Part shown: positions 15,005 to 22,327 of the stretch, piece after piece
Numbering within the stretch: the first letter of the stretch is position 1
How the letters are laid out: each line of letters begins with the position of its first letter
Assembly: GCA_937895645.1 (NCBI GenBank)
Contig: CALBKQ010000205.1
Span: forward strand, 1 to 22,327
Direction of reading: 5' to 3'
Source: an uncultured Clostridia bacterium
GTDB lineage: Bacteria > Bacillota > Clostridia > Oscillospirales > Acutalibacteraceae
Length of the DNA stretch: 22,327 nucleotides
Made by a program: the position numbers and the translations under genes
The notes under the pieces: generated by a model
What the model was told of the DNA's origin: nothing
Seen by the model: only the letters and a program-made list of their open reading frames with translations
Database searches by the model: none

Positions 15005-16356
15005 TATACTAATCTTTCCTTAATTACTGATGCGACAGACTCAGCAAGTTCTTTAATCTGTTCATAATCTTTGCCTTCAAGCATTACACGGATAAGTGGC
15101 TCTGTACCTGATACACGAACAAGTATTCTGCCATCATCACCCAGTTTTTCTTCAACCTTTTTAATTGCGTTCTGCACTTCTTTGTCTTTTGGGAATTGTG
15201 CTTTGCCAAATTTTGAAACACGGACATTTATAAGCACTTGTGGGTAAACTTCCATTTCGTCTGCTAACTCTTTAAGAGTTTTACCGGTATCTTTTACAAC
15301 TGCTAAAAGTTGAATTGCAGAAAGTTGACCGTCACCTGTTGTAGCATACTTAAGGAATATAATGTGACCTGACTGTTCGCCACCGATACTGTAACCGTTT
15401 TCACTCATATTTTCAAGAACATAACGGTCACCGACTTTAGTTTTTTCACATTTTATTCCGTTTTCTTCACAGAACTTGAAAAAGCCCATATTACTCATAA
15501 CAGTAACAACTGCTGTGTCTTTTTTGAGTTTACCTAACTCTTTCATATGTTTTGCACATACTGCAATACATTTGTCACCGTCAACTACTGCGCCTGTATG
15601 GTCAACTGCCAACATTCTGTCAGCATCACCGTCAAAAGCAAAACCTAAATCACAGTTATTTTCTACTACGCATTTCTGCAAGTTTTCAAGGTGTGTTGAA
15701 CCACAATCTTTATTGATATTTGTGCCGTCTGGTTTATCACTTATAACAATCACTTCTGCACCAAGACGAGTAAAAACTTCTTCTGCAGAAACACTTGACG
15801 AACCATTAGCACAGTCAAGTGCGATTTTGTAACCTTTGAAACTCATGTTTGTAGCAGAGAGAAGATGTTCAATATAATCATTGATTGCATCTGCTTTTCT
15901 TTTGGCTTTACCTACCCCACCACCAATTGGTGTTGGAATTTCCACAGCATTATCGAGAATAATTGCTTCAATTTCGTTTTCAAGTGCGTCAGGTAATTTG
16001 TAACCGTTTGACTGAAAAATTTTAATGCCGTTATATTCACAAGGGTTGTGTGATGCTGAAATCATAATACCTGCATCATAACCGTATTCTTTTACGAGAT
16101 ATGCAACTGCAGGAGTTGGCACTACACCTAATTTCAGTACATCAGCACCTACTGAACAAAGACCTGCTGTAATTGCATTTTCAAGCATTTGTGAAGATGC
16201 ACGGGTATCAAGTCCTATAAGCACTTTTGGTTTTTTACCGTTTAAGTTCTTACTTAATACCATAGCTGCTGCACGACCTATTTGCATTGATAATTCGCAA
16301 GTAAGTTCTGTGTTTGCTACGCCACGAGCGCCATCTGTACCAAAAAGTCTGCCCAT
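15004..16356 (-). CDS. glmM: Phosphoglucosamine mutase
   Basis: Interconverts glucosamine-6-phosphate and glucosamine-1-phosphate on the way to UDP-GlcNAc for peptidoglycan. The protein is 450 aa, the usual family length. GTDGARG is at 6-12, and the catalytic phosphoserine S102 lies in ISASHNP, the same number as in E. coli. The metal loop DGDADRM and the sugar-phosphate-binding RVSGTEPLIRVM near the C-terminus are intact. AAGGAG precedes the ATG. It lies 11 nt after ruvB and overlaps the methyltransferase by one base. Confidence 0.96.
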   Translation of the reverse strand: MGRLFGTDGARGVANTELTCELSMQIGRAAAMVLSKNLNGKKPKVLIGLDTRASSQMLENAITAGLCSVGADVLKLGVVPTPAVAYLVKEYGYDAGIMISASHNPCEYNGIKIFQSNGYKLPDALENEIEAIILDNAVEIPTPIGGGVGKAKRKADAINDYIEHLLSATNMSFKGYKIALDCANGSSSVSAEEVFTRLGAEVIVISDKPDGTNINKDCGSTHLENLQKCVVENNCDLGFAFDGDADRMLAVDHTGAVVDGDKCIAVCAKHMKELGKLKKDTAVVTVMSNMGFFKFCEENGIKCEKTKVGDRYVLENMSENGYSIGGEQSGHIIFLKYATTGDGQLSAIQLLAVVKDTGKTLKELADEMEVYPQVLINVRVSKFGKAQFPKDKEVQNAIKKVEEKLGDDGRILVRVSGTEPLIRVMLEGKDYEQIKELAESVASVIKERLV

Positions 16357-16367
16357 AATTTATCTCC

Positions 16368-17387
16368 TTATAAAAGTGATGTTTGTGTTTCTAGTCCTAA
16401 ATGCTTGTACGCAAGTGGTGTTACCACTCTACCACGAGGGGTTTTTGCAAGAAAACCAATTTGCATTAAATATGGCTCATAAACATCTTCAATAGTAACT
16501 GCTTCTTCACCGATTGTAGCTGCAATAGTTTCAAGTCCTACCGGACCACCGTTGAAGTTACGAATCATAGTTGTAAGCATTAAACGGTCAATATTATCAA
16601 GACCGATTTCATCAATTTCCATTCTGCCAAGTGCAATTTTTGCGTTATCTTCACTGATTACACCGTTACTCATAACCTGAGCAAAGTCTCTTGCTCTCTT
16701 TAATAGACGATTTGCAATACGTGGTGTACCGCGTGAGCGTGATGCAATCTCTAATGCACCACTGTCATCTGCAAAAATATCAAGAATTCCCGCACTACGC
16801 TGAACTATTTGTGCAAGTTCTTCGGGAGTATAAAGTTCAAGTCTTAAAATCACACCAAAACGGTCACGAAGTGGTGCTGTGAGCTGACCTGCACGTGTAG
16901 TTGCACCAACAAGTGTAAAGCGTGGTAAGTCAAGACGGATACTTCTTGCTGATGGACCTTTACCGATAATAATATCAAGGGCGTTATCTTCCATAGCAGG
17001 ATAAAGTACTTCTTCAACTGCACGGGAAAGACGATGGATTTCATCAATGAAAAGCACATCACCGTCATTGAGGTTTGTAAGTAACGCTGCAAGGTCGCCT
17101 GGTTTTTCGATTGCAGGTCCTGATGTTACACGGATTTGAACACCCATTTCATTCGCAATAATCCCTGCAAGAGTAGTTTTGCCAAGTCCCGGAGGGCCAT
17201 ACAAAAGTACGTGGTCAAGAGTATCGCCTCGATTTTTTGCAGCTTCAATATATATTTTCAAGTTTTCTTTAACTTTTTCCTGACCGATATATTCAGTTAA
17301 AGTTTTAGGTCTTAATGAAATTTCAATATCGTGGTCAGTTTCAGTAAAATCTGGAGTAATTATTCTGTTTTCGTTGTTGAAATCCAT
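16368..17387 (-). CDS. ruvB: Holliday junction branch migration helicase RuvB
   Basis: The AAA+ motor that drives branch migration of Holliday junctions bound by RuvA. It is 339 aa, as usual. Walker A is GPPGLGKT (64-71), Walker B is FIDEIHR (D115/E116), sensor 1 is VGATTRAG, and the C-terminal winged helix carries the conserved GFLAKTPRGR. AGGAGG precedes the ATG by seven bases. It sits 12 nt after ruvA. Confidence 0.97.
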   Translation of the reverse strand: MDFNNENRIITPDFTETDHDIEISLRPKTLTEYIGQEKVKENLKIYIEAAKNRGDTLDHVLLYGPPGLGKTTLAGIIANEMGVQIRVTSGPAIEKPGDLAALLTNLNDGDVLFIDEIHRLSRAVEEVLYPAMEDNALDIIIGKGPSARSIRLDLPRFTLVGATTRAGQLTAPLRDRFGVILRLELYTPEELAQIVQRSAGILDIFADDSGALEIASRSRGTPRIANRLLKRARDFAQVMSNGVISEDNAKIALGRMEIDEIGLDNIDRLMLTTMIRNFNGGPVGLETIAATIGEEAVTIEDVYEPYLMQIGFLAKTPRGRVVTPLAYKHLGLETQTSLL

Positions 17388-17399
17388 ATTTAATCCTCC

Positions 17400-18005
17400 T
17401 TAACCTAATGAAAGAATCTTGAGTGCTTGTTTAATAATATCTTCAACTGAAAGTGATGAGTCAATTTTACTGACCGCAACACTTGCATCGCTCTGTGAGT
17501 AACCAAGCATTTCAAGTGCTGCAACTGCCTCAGCAGTATTTGAATTTGTAAGAGTTGAACTGACTGCTGTTAAATCAACCGATGTATCAACGCCTGCAAA
17601 TGCTTTGCCGACTTTATCTTTAAGTTCCATACAAATACGCTGTGCAAGTTTAGGACCAACGCCATTTGCTTTTGTAAGGGCTTTATGGTCTCCTGCCGCA
17701 ATGCTTAGTGCGATTTTATCTGGAGTTAATTCTGAAAGGATTGCAAGTCCCATTTTAGGACCAACACCATTTACAGTTATGAGCATTTTGAAACAATCCA
17801 TTTCAGTTTTATCGTAAAATCCAAATAAATCCATAGCATCTTCACGGACATTGAGATATGTGTAAAGTGTAACTTTTAACCCTGTTGATGCACATTTTTG
17901 CGATGTTGTAAGCGTAGTCATACAACGGAAAGCAACACCGTTTACATCAACGCAAACTGTATTAGCATCAAAGTCAACTACATTTCCTGTTACTGAATAA
18001 ATCAT
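17400..18005 (-). CDS. ruvA: Holliday junction DNA-binding protein RuvA
   Basis: The tetramer that clamps the Holliday junction and recruits RuvB. It is 201 aa: an OB domain (1-62), two helix-hairpin-helix motifs with NGVGPKMG (79-86) and NGVGPKLA (114-121), an acidic and polar linker, and the three-helix RuvB-contact domain from about 155. AAAGGA precedes the ATG. Gaps of 12 nt on both sides place it firmly in the ruvCAB unit. Confidence 0.97.
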   Translation of the reverse strand: MIYSVTGNVVDFDANTVCVDVNGVAFRCMTTLTTSQKCASTGLKVTLYTYLNVREDAMDLFGFYDKTEMDCFKMLITVNGVGPKMGLAILSELTPDKIALSIAAGDHKALTKANGVGPKLAQRICMELKDKVGKAFAGVDTSVDLTAVSSTLTNSNTAEAVAALEMLGYSQSDASVAVSKIDSSLSVEDIIKQALKILSLG

Positions 18006-18017
18006 AATAATTTTCCT

Positions 18018-18518
18018 TTATTTTAACTTGTTTAACCTTCCCATAAGTGAGCCACTTGCGTGTGCGTGGCAGATTGCCATAGCAAGAGCATCAGCAGTAT
18101 CGTCAGGCTTTGGAATTTTTTCAAGTTTCAAGATAACTCGTGTCATTTCTTGCACTTGTTTTTTCTCGGCACGACCATAACCTACAACACTTTGTTTCAC
18201 CTGTAATGGTGTATACTCAAAAATATCAAGATTATTTTTCTGCGCTGCAAGGTTTATAACTCCCCTTGCTTGTGCTACATCAATAACCGTTTTTGCGTTT
18301 GTATTATAAAAAAGTTTTTCAATAGCCAACGCTTCAGGTTTATATTTATTTATTATGTCGCAAATCCCATCATACACAGTTTCAAGACGCTCATTAAATG
18401 GTGTTTTTGCCTCGGTTGTAACTGCACCGTAAGCCAACACCTGAAAGCGATTTGCCGTGTAATCGATTACTCCCCAACCCACGATTGCGTAGCCAGGGTC
18501 GATGCCTAAAATCACCAT
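18018..18518 (-). CDS. ruvC: Crossover junction endodeoxyribonuclease RuvC
   Basis: The resolvase that cuts Holliday junctions after RuvAB migration. It is 166 aa with the four acidic catalytic residues in place: D7 (GIDPGY), E67 (AIEKLF), D140 and D143 (PDDTADALA). The basic GYGRAEKKQVQ segment precedes the last pair. A GAGGT precedes the ATG at some distance. It is the first gene after the operon promoter at 18548-18576. Confidence 0.96.
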   Translation of the reverse strand: MVILGIDPGYAIVGWGVIDYTANRFQVLAYGAVTTEAKTPFNERLETVYDGICDIINKYKPEALAIEKLFYNTNAKTVIDVAQARGVINLAAQKNNLDIFEYTPLQVKQSVVGYGRAEKKQVQEMTRVILKLEKIPKPDDTADALAMAICHAHASGSLMGRLNKLK

Positions 18519-18547
18519 GACATACTACCTCACTATATAATTGATTA

Positions 18548-18576
18548 ATTATAACATATTACATTATAAATGGCAA
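18548..18576 (-). promoter_or_regulatory. Promoter of the ruvCAB-glmM-ecf-pgsA series
   Basis: Minus strand: TTGCCA (18576-18571), a 17-nt spacer and a perfect TATAAT (18553-18548), 29 nt before the ruvC ATG. The -35 abuts the der terminator. No LexA-type operator was seen. It is the only strong promoter I find before the long gene series to its left. Confidence 0.7.
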
Positions 18577-18578
18577 GA

Positions 18579-18606
18579 AAAAAGAGGCTTTTTAGAGCCT
18601 CTTTTT
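18579..18606 (-). terminator. Terminator of the DUF512-der unit
   Basis: An 11-bp stem (18579-18589 with 18596-18606) with a 6-nt loop is followed on the minus strand by a T-run. It lies 26 nt downstream of the der stop and directly upstream of the ruvC promoter. Confidence 0.88.
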
Positions 18607-18632
18607 ACACATAATTTTCAGTTTGTTAATAT

Positions 18633-19964
18633 TTATTTCTTATTGTTCTTATCGCGTTCGCGGACTACGAAACGAGTTGGTGTGCCTTCAAGACCAAAAA
18701 CTTCGCGAATCTGGTTATCAATATAGCGTTGATAACTGTAATGGAACAAATCCTTATTATTCACAAAACATACGAATGTTGGTGGTCTTGTTGACGCCTG
18801 AGTCATATAGTAAATCTTAAGTCGTTTACCCTTATCTGATGGTGGTTGAACACGAGCAATTGCATTTGCAAGTACATCGTTAAGTTTACCTGTTGAAATT
18901 CTCATTGCATTCTGTGCGTCAACGAATTTGATAAGTTCAAAAAGTCGGTCAATTCTCTGCCCTGTTTTTGCAGAAATGAAGATAATTGGCGCATAACTCA
19001 TAAACGAGAAATCAACCATAAGTTTTTTACGGTATTTATCCATTGTCTGACCGTCTTTTTCAACTAAATCCCACTTATTAACTGCAATAATACAAGCTTT
19101 GCCAAGTTCGTGAGCAATGCCTGCAACTTTTGAGTCCTGCTCTGTAAAGCCCTCTGCTGCATCAATCATAATAACGCATACGTCCGCACGCTCAACTGCC
19201 ATTCGAGCCCTGATTACAGAATATTTTTCAATTTGGTCCTCAACCTTACTTTTACGACGAAGCCCTGCAGTATCAATGAACATAAATGAGCCGTGTTCGT
19301 TATTGATATAGGTATCAGTTGCATCACGGGTTGTACCTGCAATATTTGAAACGATAACTCGTTCTTCACCTGCGATTTTGTTGATAAGTGAAGATTTACC
19401 TGCATTTGGCTTACCAATAACTGCAACTTTTACAGTATCGTTTTCGTCTTCTGCCTCTGTATCATCAGGTAAGTATTCAAGAACTTTATCAAGCAAATCA
19501 CCTGTGCCGTGGCCGTGTGCAGCTGACACTTGAATTGGGTCACCAAGCCCTAAGTTATAGAATTCATAAAACTCTGCCGGTGGCTCGCCTAATGAGTCTG
19601 CTTTATTAACACAAAGAATAATTGGTTTATTGCTTTTAATAAGCATTGTTGCAACTTCTTCATCAGTAGCCACAACGCCTGTACGGACATCAGTAACGAA
19701 AATAATTACATCTGCACTATCAATAGCAAGTTGTGCCTGACGGCGCATTTGAGACAAAATAATATCGTCTGAATATGGCTCAATACCACCTGTATCAATC
19801 AAAAGCATTTCGTGACCTAACCACTCGCAATCACCATAAATTCTGTCACGGGTAACACCAGGTGTATCGTCAACTATGGAAAGACGCTTACCGATAAGCT
19901 TATTAAAAAGTGTACTTTTACCTACATTTGGACGACCAACAATCGCCACAACGGGTTTTGCCAT
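18633..19964 (-). CDS. der: Ribosome biogenesis GTPase Der (EngA)
   Basis: An essential double GTPase of 443 aa that acts in late 50S assembly. The first G domain has GRPNVGKS (10-17), DTPGVTRDR, DTGG and NKAD. The second has GKPNAGKS (184-191), the TRD switch, DTAGLRRK and NKWD. The KH-like C-terminal domain ends with the typical FGLEGTPTRFVVRERDK. The ATG shares one base with the DUF512 stop (TAATG) and its Shine-Dalgarno GGGGGTGA lies within the end of that gene, indicating translational coupling. It is closed by the terminator at 18579-18606. Confidence 0.97.
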   Translation of the reverse strand: MAKPVVAIVGRPNVGKSTLFNKLIGKRLSIVDDTPGVTRDRIYGDCEWLGHEMLLIDTGGIEPYSDDIILSQMRRQAQLAIDSADVIIFVTDVRTGVVATDEEVATMLIKSNKPIILCVNKADSLGEPPAEFYEFYNLGLGDPIQVSAAHGHGTGDLLDKVLEYLPDDTEAEDENDTVKVAVIGKPNAGKSSLINKIAGEERVIVSNIAGTTRDATDTYINNEHGSFMFIDTAGLRRKSKVEDQIEKYSVIRARMAVERADVCVIMIDAAEGFTEQDSKVAGIAHELGKACIIAVNKWDLVEKDGQTMDKYRKKLMVDFSFMSYAPIIFISAKTGQRIDRLFELIKFVDAQNAMRISTGKLNDVLANAIARVQPPSDKGKRLKIYYMTQASTRPPTFVCFVNNKDLFHYSYQRYIDNQIREVFGLEGTPTRFVVRERDKNNKK

Positions 19965-21274
19965 TACTTCACCCCCAGAATATCTCTTAAAACCTGACCA
20001 CCATCACCATTGGTCAGTATAATTTTCGTATTTAATGTTTCTTCCAACGCCTCAACAGTCATATCGTCAAGGAACTTGTTTTTATTTTCGGTATGATTTG
20101 TGTAATCACTAATCATCGAACTTGGCAAAAGCAGATATTCACCTAAATCTATATTTTTAAGTTGTTGTGCAATATCTTGCCCTGTTACAAGTCCTGAAAC
20201 TGTTATAGTTTCACCGAAAAAGTTGTTGATTATTTTCTGAACTACGATTTCTACACCATATTTTTCTTCTGCCTTTTTGCAAAGTTCACAAAGATACGGA
20301 TAAAAGTCAACGCCAGTTGCCAGTGTTACTTTTTTGTTTATTGGCTTTTCGTCACAATTTTCAAGTTCATAAAGAAAATCGTTATAAAATGAACGGACTA
20401 GCCCTACACCATTATCGAGTTGTGGGTAATCGTCATAATAATCTTCATTTGGCAAGTCGCGTTCTGCCTTAATAAAAAACTCATCAGCAGGATATACAAG
20501 CCCTATGCCATAATCTTTACGGAACTTTGCAGAGTATTCTTCGATTATGTCAATTACTTCCCCTGCTGTCTGCTTATTATATGGTTCAAGTTTCGGGAGT
20601 CCCTCACGAAACTTTGTAAGACCTACAGGTACTGCTGCAATACTTTGTACTGATGGGTAAAGTACAGACAATTCCTCAATGCTTCTACGCAACTCGTCAC
20701 CATCGTTAATACCCGAACAAAGCACAAGTTGAGTATTCATCTGAATACCCGCATTGGCTAGTCTTTTAATGATTTTAAGTGATTCTCCCGCATTTTTATT
20801 TTTCATCATCTGAACACGGAGTTCAGGATTCATTGTATGCACAGAAATATTTACAGGACTTATGTGCATACTTATGATACGTTCAATTTCATGCTCCGAT
20901 ATATTGGTAAGAGTTATATAATTACCAAAAAGGAAAGAAAGTCTGCTATCGTCATCTTTGAAATACAAACTTGGTCGCAACCCTTTTGGTAACTGGTCAA
21001 TAAAGCAGAAAATACACTTGTTTTTACAATGATGTTGCTTGTCCATTAAATAAGTTTCAAACTCTAGACCGCAATCTGTGTTTTTTGTTTTGATAACTTT
21101 GAACTTACCGTCACACTTAAAAGTCATTGTGACATTTTGTTCCGCCATATAAAAATCAAAGTCAAGAACGTCCATAATATCTTTACCGTTGATTTTAAGA
21201 AGTTCATCACCCGCAGTTATACCTTTAAGGTCACATATTGAGTTCTTTTTTACACCATTTATTTTTACTGACAC
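19964..21274 (-). CDS. DUF512 radical-SAM-like protein with PDZ domain
   Basis: A 436-aa protein with three parts. A PDZ-like N-terminus (1-60) carries the GITAGDELLKINGKDI motif. A radical-SAM-type cluster C83-x3-C87-x2-C90 (CKNKCIFCF) is followed by FIDQLPKGLRPSLYFKDDD. The C-terminal DUF512 region follows. The family is conserved beside der in Clostridia and related groups, and its reaction is unknown as far as I am aware. The start is a GTG preceded by AGGTGAT seven bases upstream. It is coupled to der by a one-base overlap. A TATAAT is present at 21307-21302 without a recognisable -35, so transcription may come partly from rpmF read-through. Confidence 0.85.
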   Translation of the reverse strand: MSVKINGVKKNSICDLKGITAGDELLKINGKDIMDVLDFDFYMAEQNVTMTFKCDGKFKVIKTKNTDCGLEFETYLMDKQHHCKNKCIFCFIDQLPKGLRPSLYFKDDDSRLSFLFGNYITLTNISEHEIERIISMHISPVNISVHTMNPELRVQMMKNKNAGESLKIIKRLANAGIQMNTQLVLCSGINDGDELRRSIEELSVLYPSVQSIAAVPVGLTKFREGLPKLEPYNKQTAGEVIDIIEEYSAKFRKDYGIGLVYPADEFFIKAERDLPNEDYYDDYPQLDNGVGLVRSFYNDFLYELENCDEKPINKKVTLATGVDFYPYLCELCKKAEEKYGVEIVVQKIINNFFGETITVSGLVTGQDIAQQLKNIDLGEYLLLPSSMISDYTNHTENKNKFLDDMTVEALEETLNTKIILTNGDGGQVLRDILGVK

Positions 21275-21321
21275 AAAACATCACCTGCCTTTTACTTTAT
21301 CATTATATTCGAGCAAGACTA

Positions 21322-21353
21322 AAAGGCGGAGAGAAATCGTTCTTTCCGCCTTT
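21322..21353 (-). terminator. Terminator of the DUF177-rpmF unit
   Basis: A 9-bp stem (21322-21330 with 21345-21353) extends inward to about 14 pairs with one G-T and an ATCG loop. On the minus strand TTTTAG follows. It lies 28 nt after the rpmF stop. Confidence 0.82.
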
Positions 21354-21381
21354 CTTAATTCAAAAGATAATTCTAAAGGAA

Positions 21382-21570
21382 TTAAGCCTCTTCTTTAAGA
21401 GCAACAACCTGTCTGCCCTTGTATTGACCGCATTCACCACAAACTCTGTGAGGTCTCTTGTACTGGCCACAGTTTGGGCACTTTACAAGTTCAGGAGCTG
21501 TCATCTTCCATACGTTTGAACGTCTTTTATCTCTTCTTGTTTTAGAAACTCTTCTCTTAGGTACTGCCAT
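21382..21570 (-). CDS. rpmF: 50S ribosomal protein L32
   Basis: A 62-aa basic ribosomal protein of the large subunit. It begins AVPKRRVSKTRRDKRRS as L32 does and has the Zn ribbon C31-x2-C34...C44-x2-C47 (CPNCG, CGEC), the zinc-binding form rather than the cysteine-free paralogue. GGGAGG precedes the ATG. It follows the DUF177 gene by 39 nt, the usual bacterial pairing. Confidence 0.97.
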   Translation of the reverse strand: MAVPKRRVSKTRRDKRRSNVWKMTAPELVKCPNCGQYKRPHRVCGECGQYKGRQVVALKEEA

Positions 21571-21609
21571 TTTTTCAGAACCTCCCTTTATTATTTTGAA
21601 AATTATTAA

Positions 21610-22104
21610 CTATTCATCGAGCAACTGTAATAAAGCTGCCATTCGTGGGTCAACATCTTTTTTGCAGTCACAAGGACCATAATTAAGATTTTTACCACAT
21701 TTTGAGCAAAGACCTTTACATTCTTCATCACACAAAAATCTTAAAGGTAATGAAAAAATAATATCTTCGCTTATTAGTGTAGCCAAGTCAAGTGAACCAT
21801 TTTCAACTACAATATAGTCGTCATTATCGTCATTTTCAAGGCTTTTTGCAAGTAAATGTTCAATATCAATCTCAAAACTTTTCTTGAAACTCTCAGCACA
21901 TCGACTACAAACCACGGTTGCTGAAAACTTTGCCTTTGCTGATAACGACACAATACCCGTGTTATTCTCGATTTTACCACTAACCGCAATACCCGGTGCG
22001 TCAAGTGAAATATCATCAGAAAGGGAGTATTCAGGTTCAAAAATAAAGTCGAAGTCTTTTTTTGAGCCTTCAAGATTAAAAATTTGTTCAAGTTGAATAT
22101 TCAT
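21610..22104 (-). CDS. DUF177 (YceD-type) protein
   Basis: A 164-aa protein of the DUF177/YceD family that is almost always found upstream of rpmF; plant and bacterial members have been linked to 23S rRNA accumulation. Paired cysteines C66-x2-C69 and a C-terminal cluster (C125, C129, C133, C136, C145, C147) suggest metal binding. The ending DPRMAALLQLL is typical of the family. An upstream in-frame start at 22164 would reach past the promoter, whereas GAGGAA seven bases before the ATG at 22104 fixes the start. The likely role with L32 is 50S assembly. Confidence 0.88.
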   Translation of the reverse strand: MNIQLEQIFNLEGSKKDFDFIFEPEYSLSDDISLDAPGIAVSGKIENNTGIVSLSAKAKFSATVVCSRCAESFKKSFEIDIEHLLAKSLENDDNDDYIVVENGSLDLATLISEDIIFSLPLRFLCDEECKGLCSKCGKNLNYGPCDCKKDVDPRMAALLQLLDE

Positions 22105-22132
22105 AAAACATTCCTCATCACATGCGTAAAAT

Positions 22133-22161
22133 ATTATATATATTAATTTCGTTTTTGTCAA
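22133..22161 (-). promoter_or_regulatory. Consensus promoter of DUF177-rpmF
   Basis: Minus strand: a perfect TTGACA (22161-22156), exactly 17 nt, then a perfect TATAAT (22138-22133). This is a full sigma-A consensus, fitting the high demand for L32. Confidence 0.88.
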
Positions 22162-22202
22162 CAAAAAACTCGAATATTTTTTATATATTTTTACAGAAAA
22201 GT

Positions 22203-22222
22203 GGCGGGGTCACTGCCCCGCC
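22203..22222 (-). terminator. Terminator of the partial gene at the right edge
   Basis: A 7-bp GC stem (22203-22209 with 22216-22222) with a 6-nt loop is followed on the minus strand by ACTTTTCTG. It is 19 nt after the stop of the partial gene, so it would end that transcript before the DUF177 promoter. Confidence 0.7.
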
Positions 22223-22241
22223 CCAACATTTTTATTGCTGA

Positions 22242-22327
22242 TTAGTTAATTTTTTCGCAATATTCAAACATTGACTCAGGAAGACTTTCAAGGTCTGAAG
22301 AAATTGTCAATGTGAACTTTGTATCAG
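22242..22327 (-). CDS. Partial C-terminus of an unidentified gene
   Basis: The minus strand is open from the window edge to TAA at 22244-22242, giving 27 readable residues ending FEYCEKIN. The codon use looks like that of its neighbours and a terminator follows directly. The fragment is too short to identify. It runs off the right edge. Confidence 0.55.
   Translation of the reverse strand, partial: DTKFTLTISSDLESLPESMFEYCEKIN

Noticed and set aside
21296..21330. Promoter for the DUF512-der unit
   Set aside because: A TATAAT is present, but the -35 position falls in the terminator stem and reads TCCGCC, so I do not list it as a promoter.

Overview
The window reads as chromosome from a low-GC Gram-positive anaerobe, most likely class Clostridia (Ruminococcaceae/Oscillospirales-like). 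The basis is AT-rich sequence, strong GGAGG-type ribosome binding sites, consensus TTGACA/TATAAT promoters, a Zn-ribbon L32, the DUF177-rpmF pair, a DUF512 radical-SAM protein next to der, and the ecfA1-ecfA2-ecfT-truA order. The taxonomy is an inference from gene content. Every protein gene except one (2165-3118) lies on the minus strand.

Layout, left to right. Positions 1-430 hold no gene. They contain a minus-strand terminator hairpin, a perfect 27-bp tandem duplication that may be an insertion-sequence end, and a compact element with three small hairpins, framed by pieces of the neighbouring tRNA-Val. tRNA-Val(GAC) follows at 431-507. A small accessory block at 594-4212 carries two family-2 glycosyltransferases (minus) around a calcineurin-like metallophosphoesterase (plus). 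A four-gene tRNA operon (Gly-Arg-His-Gln, minus, CCA encoded) bounds it on the right.

From 4757 to 18518 a long, tightly packed minus-strand series appears to be one operon read from a good promoter at 18548-18576: ruvC, ruvA, ruvB (Holliday junction processing), glmM (cell-wall precursor), an RlmI-type methyltransferase, ecfA1-ecfA2-ecfT (vitamin-transport energising module without its S-component), truA, a DUF5711 protein, a CvpA-family protein, pgsA (phospholipid synthesis) and a ClpE-type AAA+ unfoldase. After a 73-82 nt gap comes an unrecognised four-helix membrane protein at the 3' end. Most gaps are 3-16 nt and several genes overlap.

To the right, a DUF512 radical-SAM protein and der (ribosome-assembly GTPase) are translationally coupled and end at a terminator at 18579-18606. 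Further right, DUF177 and rpmF form a unit with a perfect consensus promoter and a terminator. The last 86 bases hold the C-terminus of one more minus-strand gene.

This is mostly a housekeeping region and I see no defence system, CRISPR array or intact mobile element. The least explained parts are the tRNA-derived hairpin element at 284-381, the tandem repeat at 101-154, the orphan membrane protein at 4757-5818, and the placement of a ClpE-like chaperone, with no visible stress operator, behind a phospholipid synthase gene.
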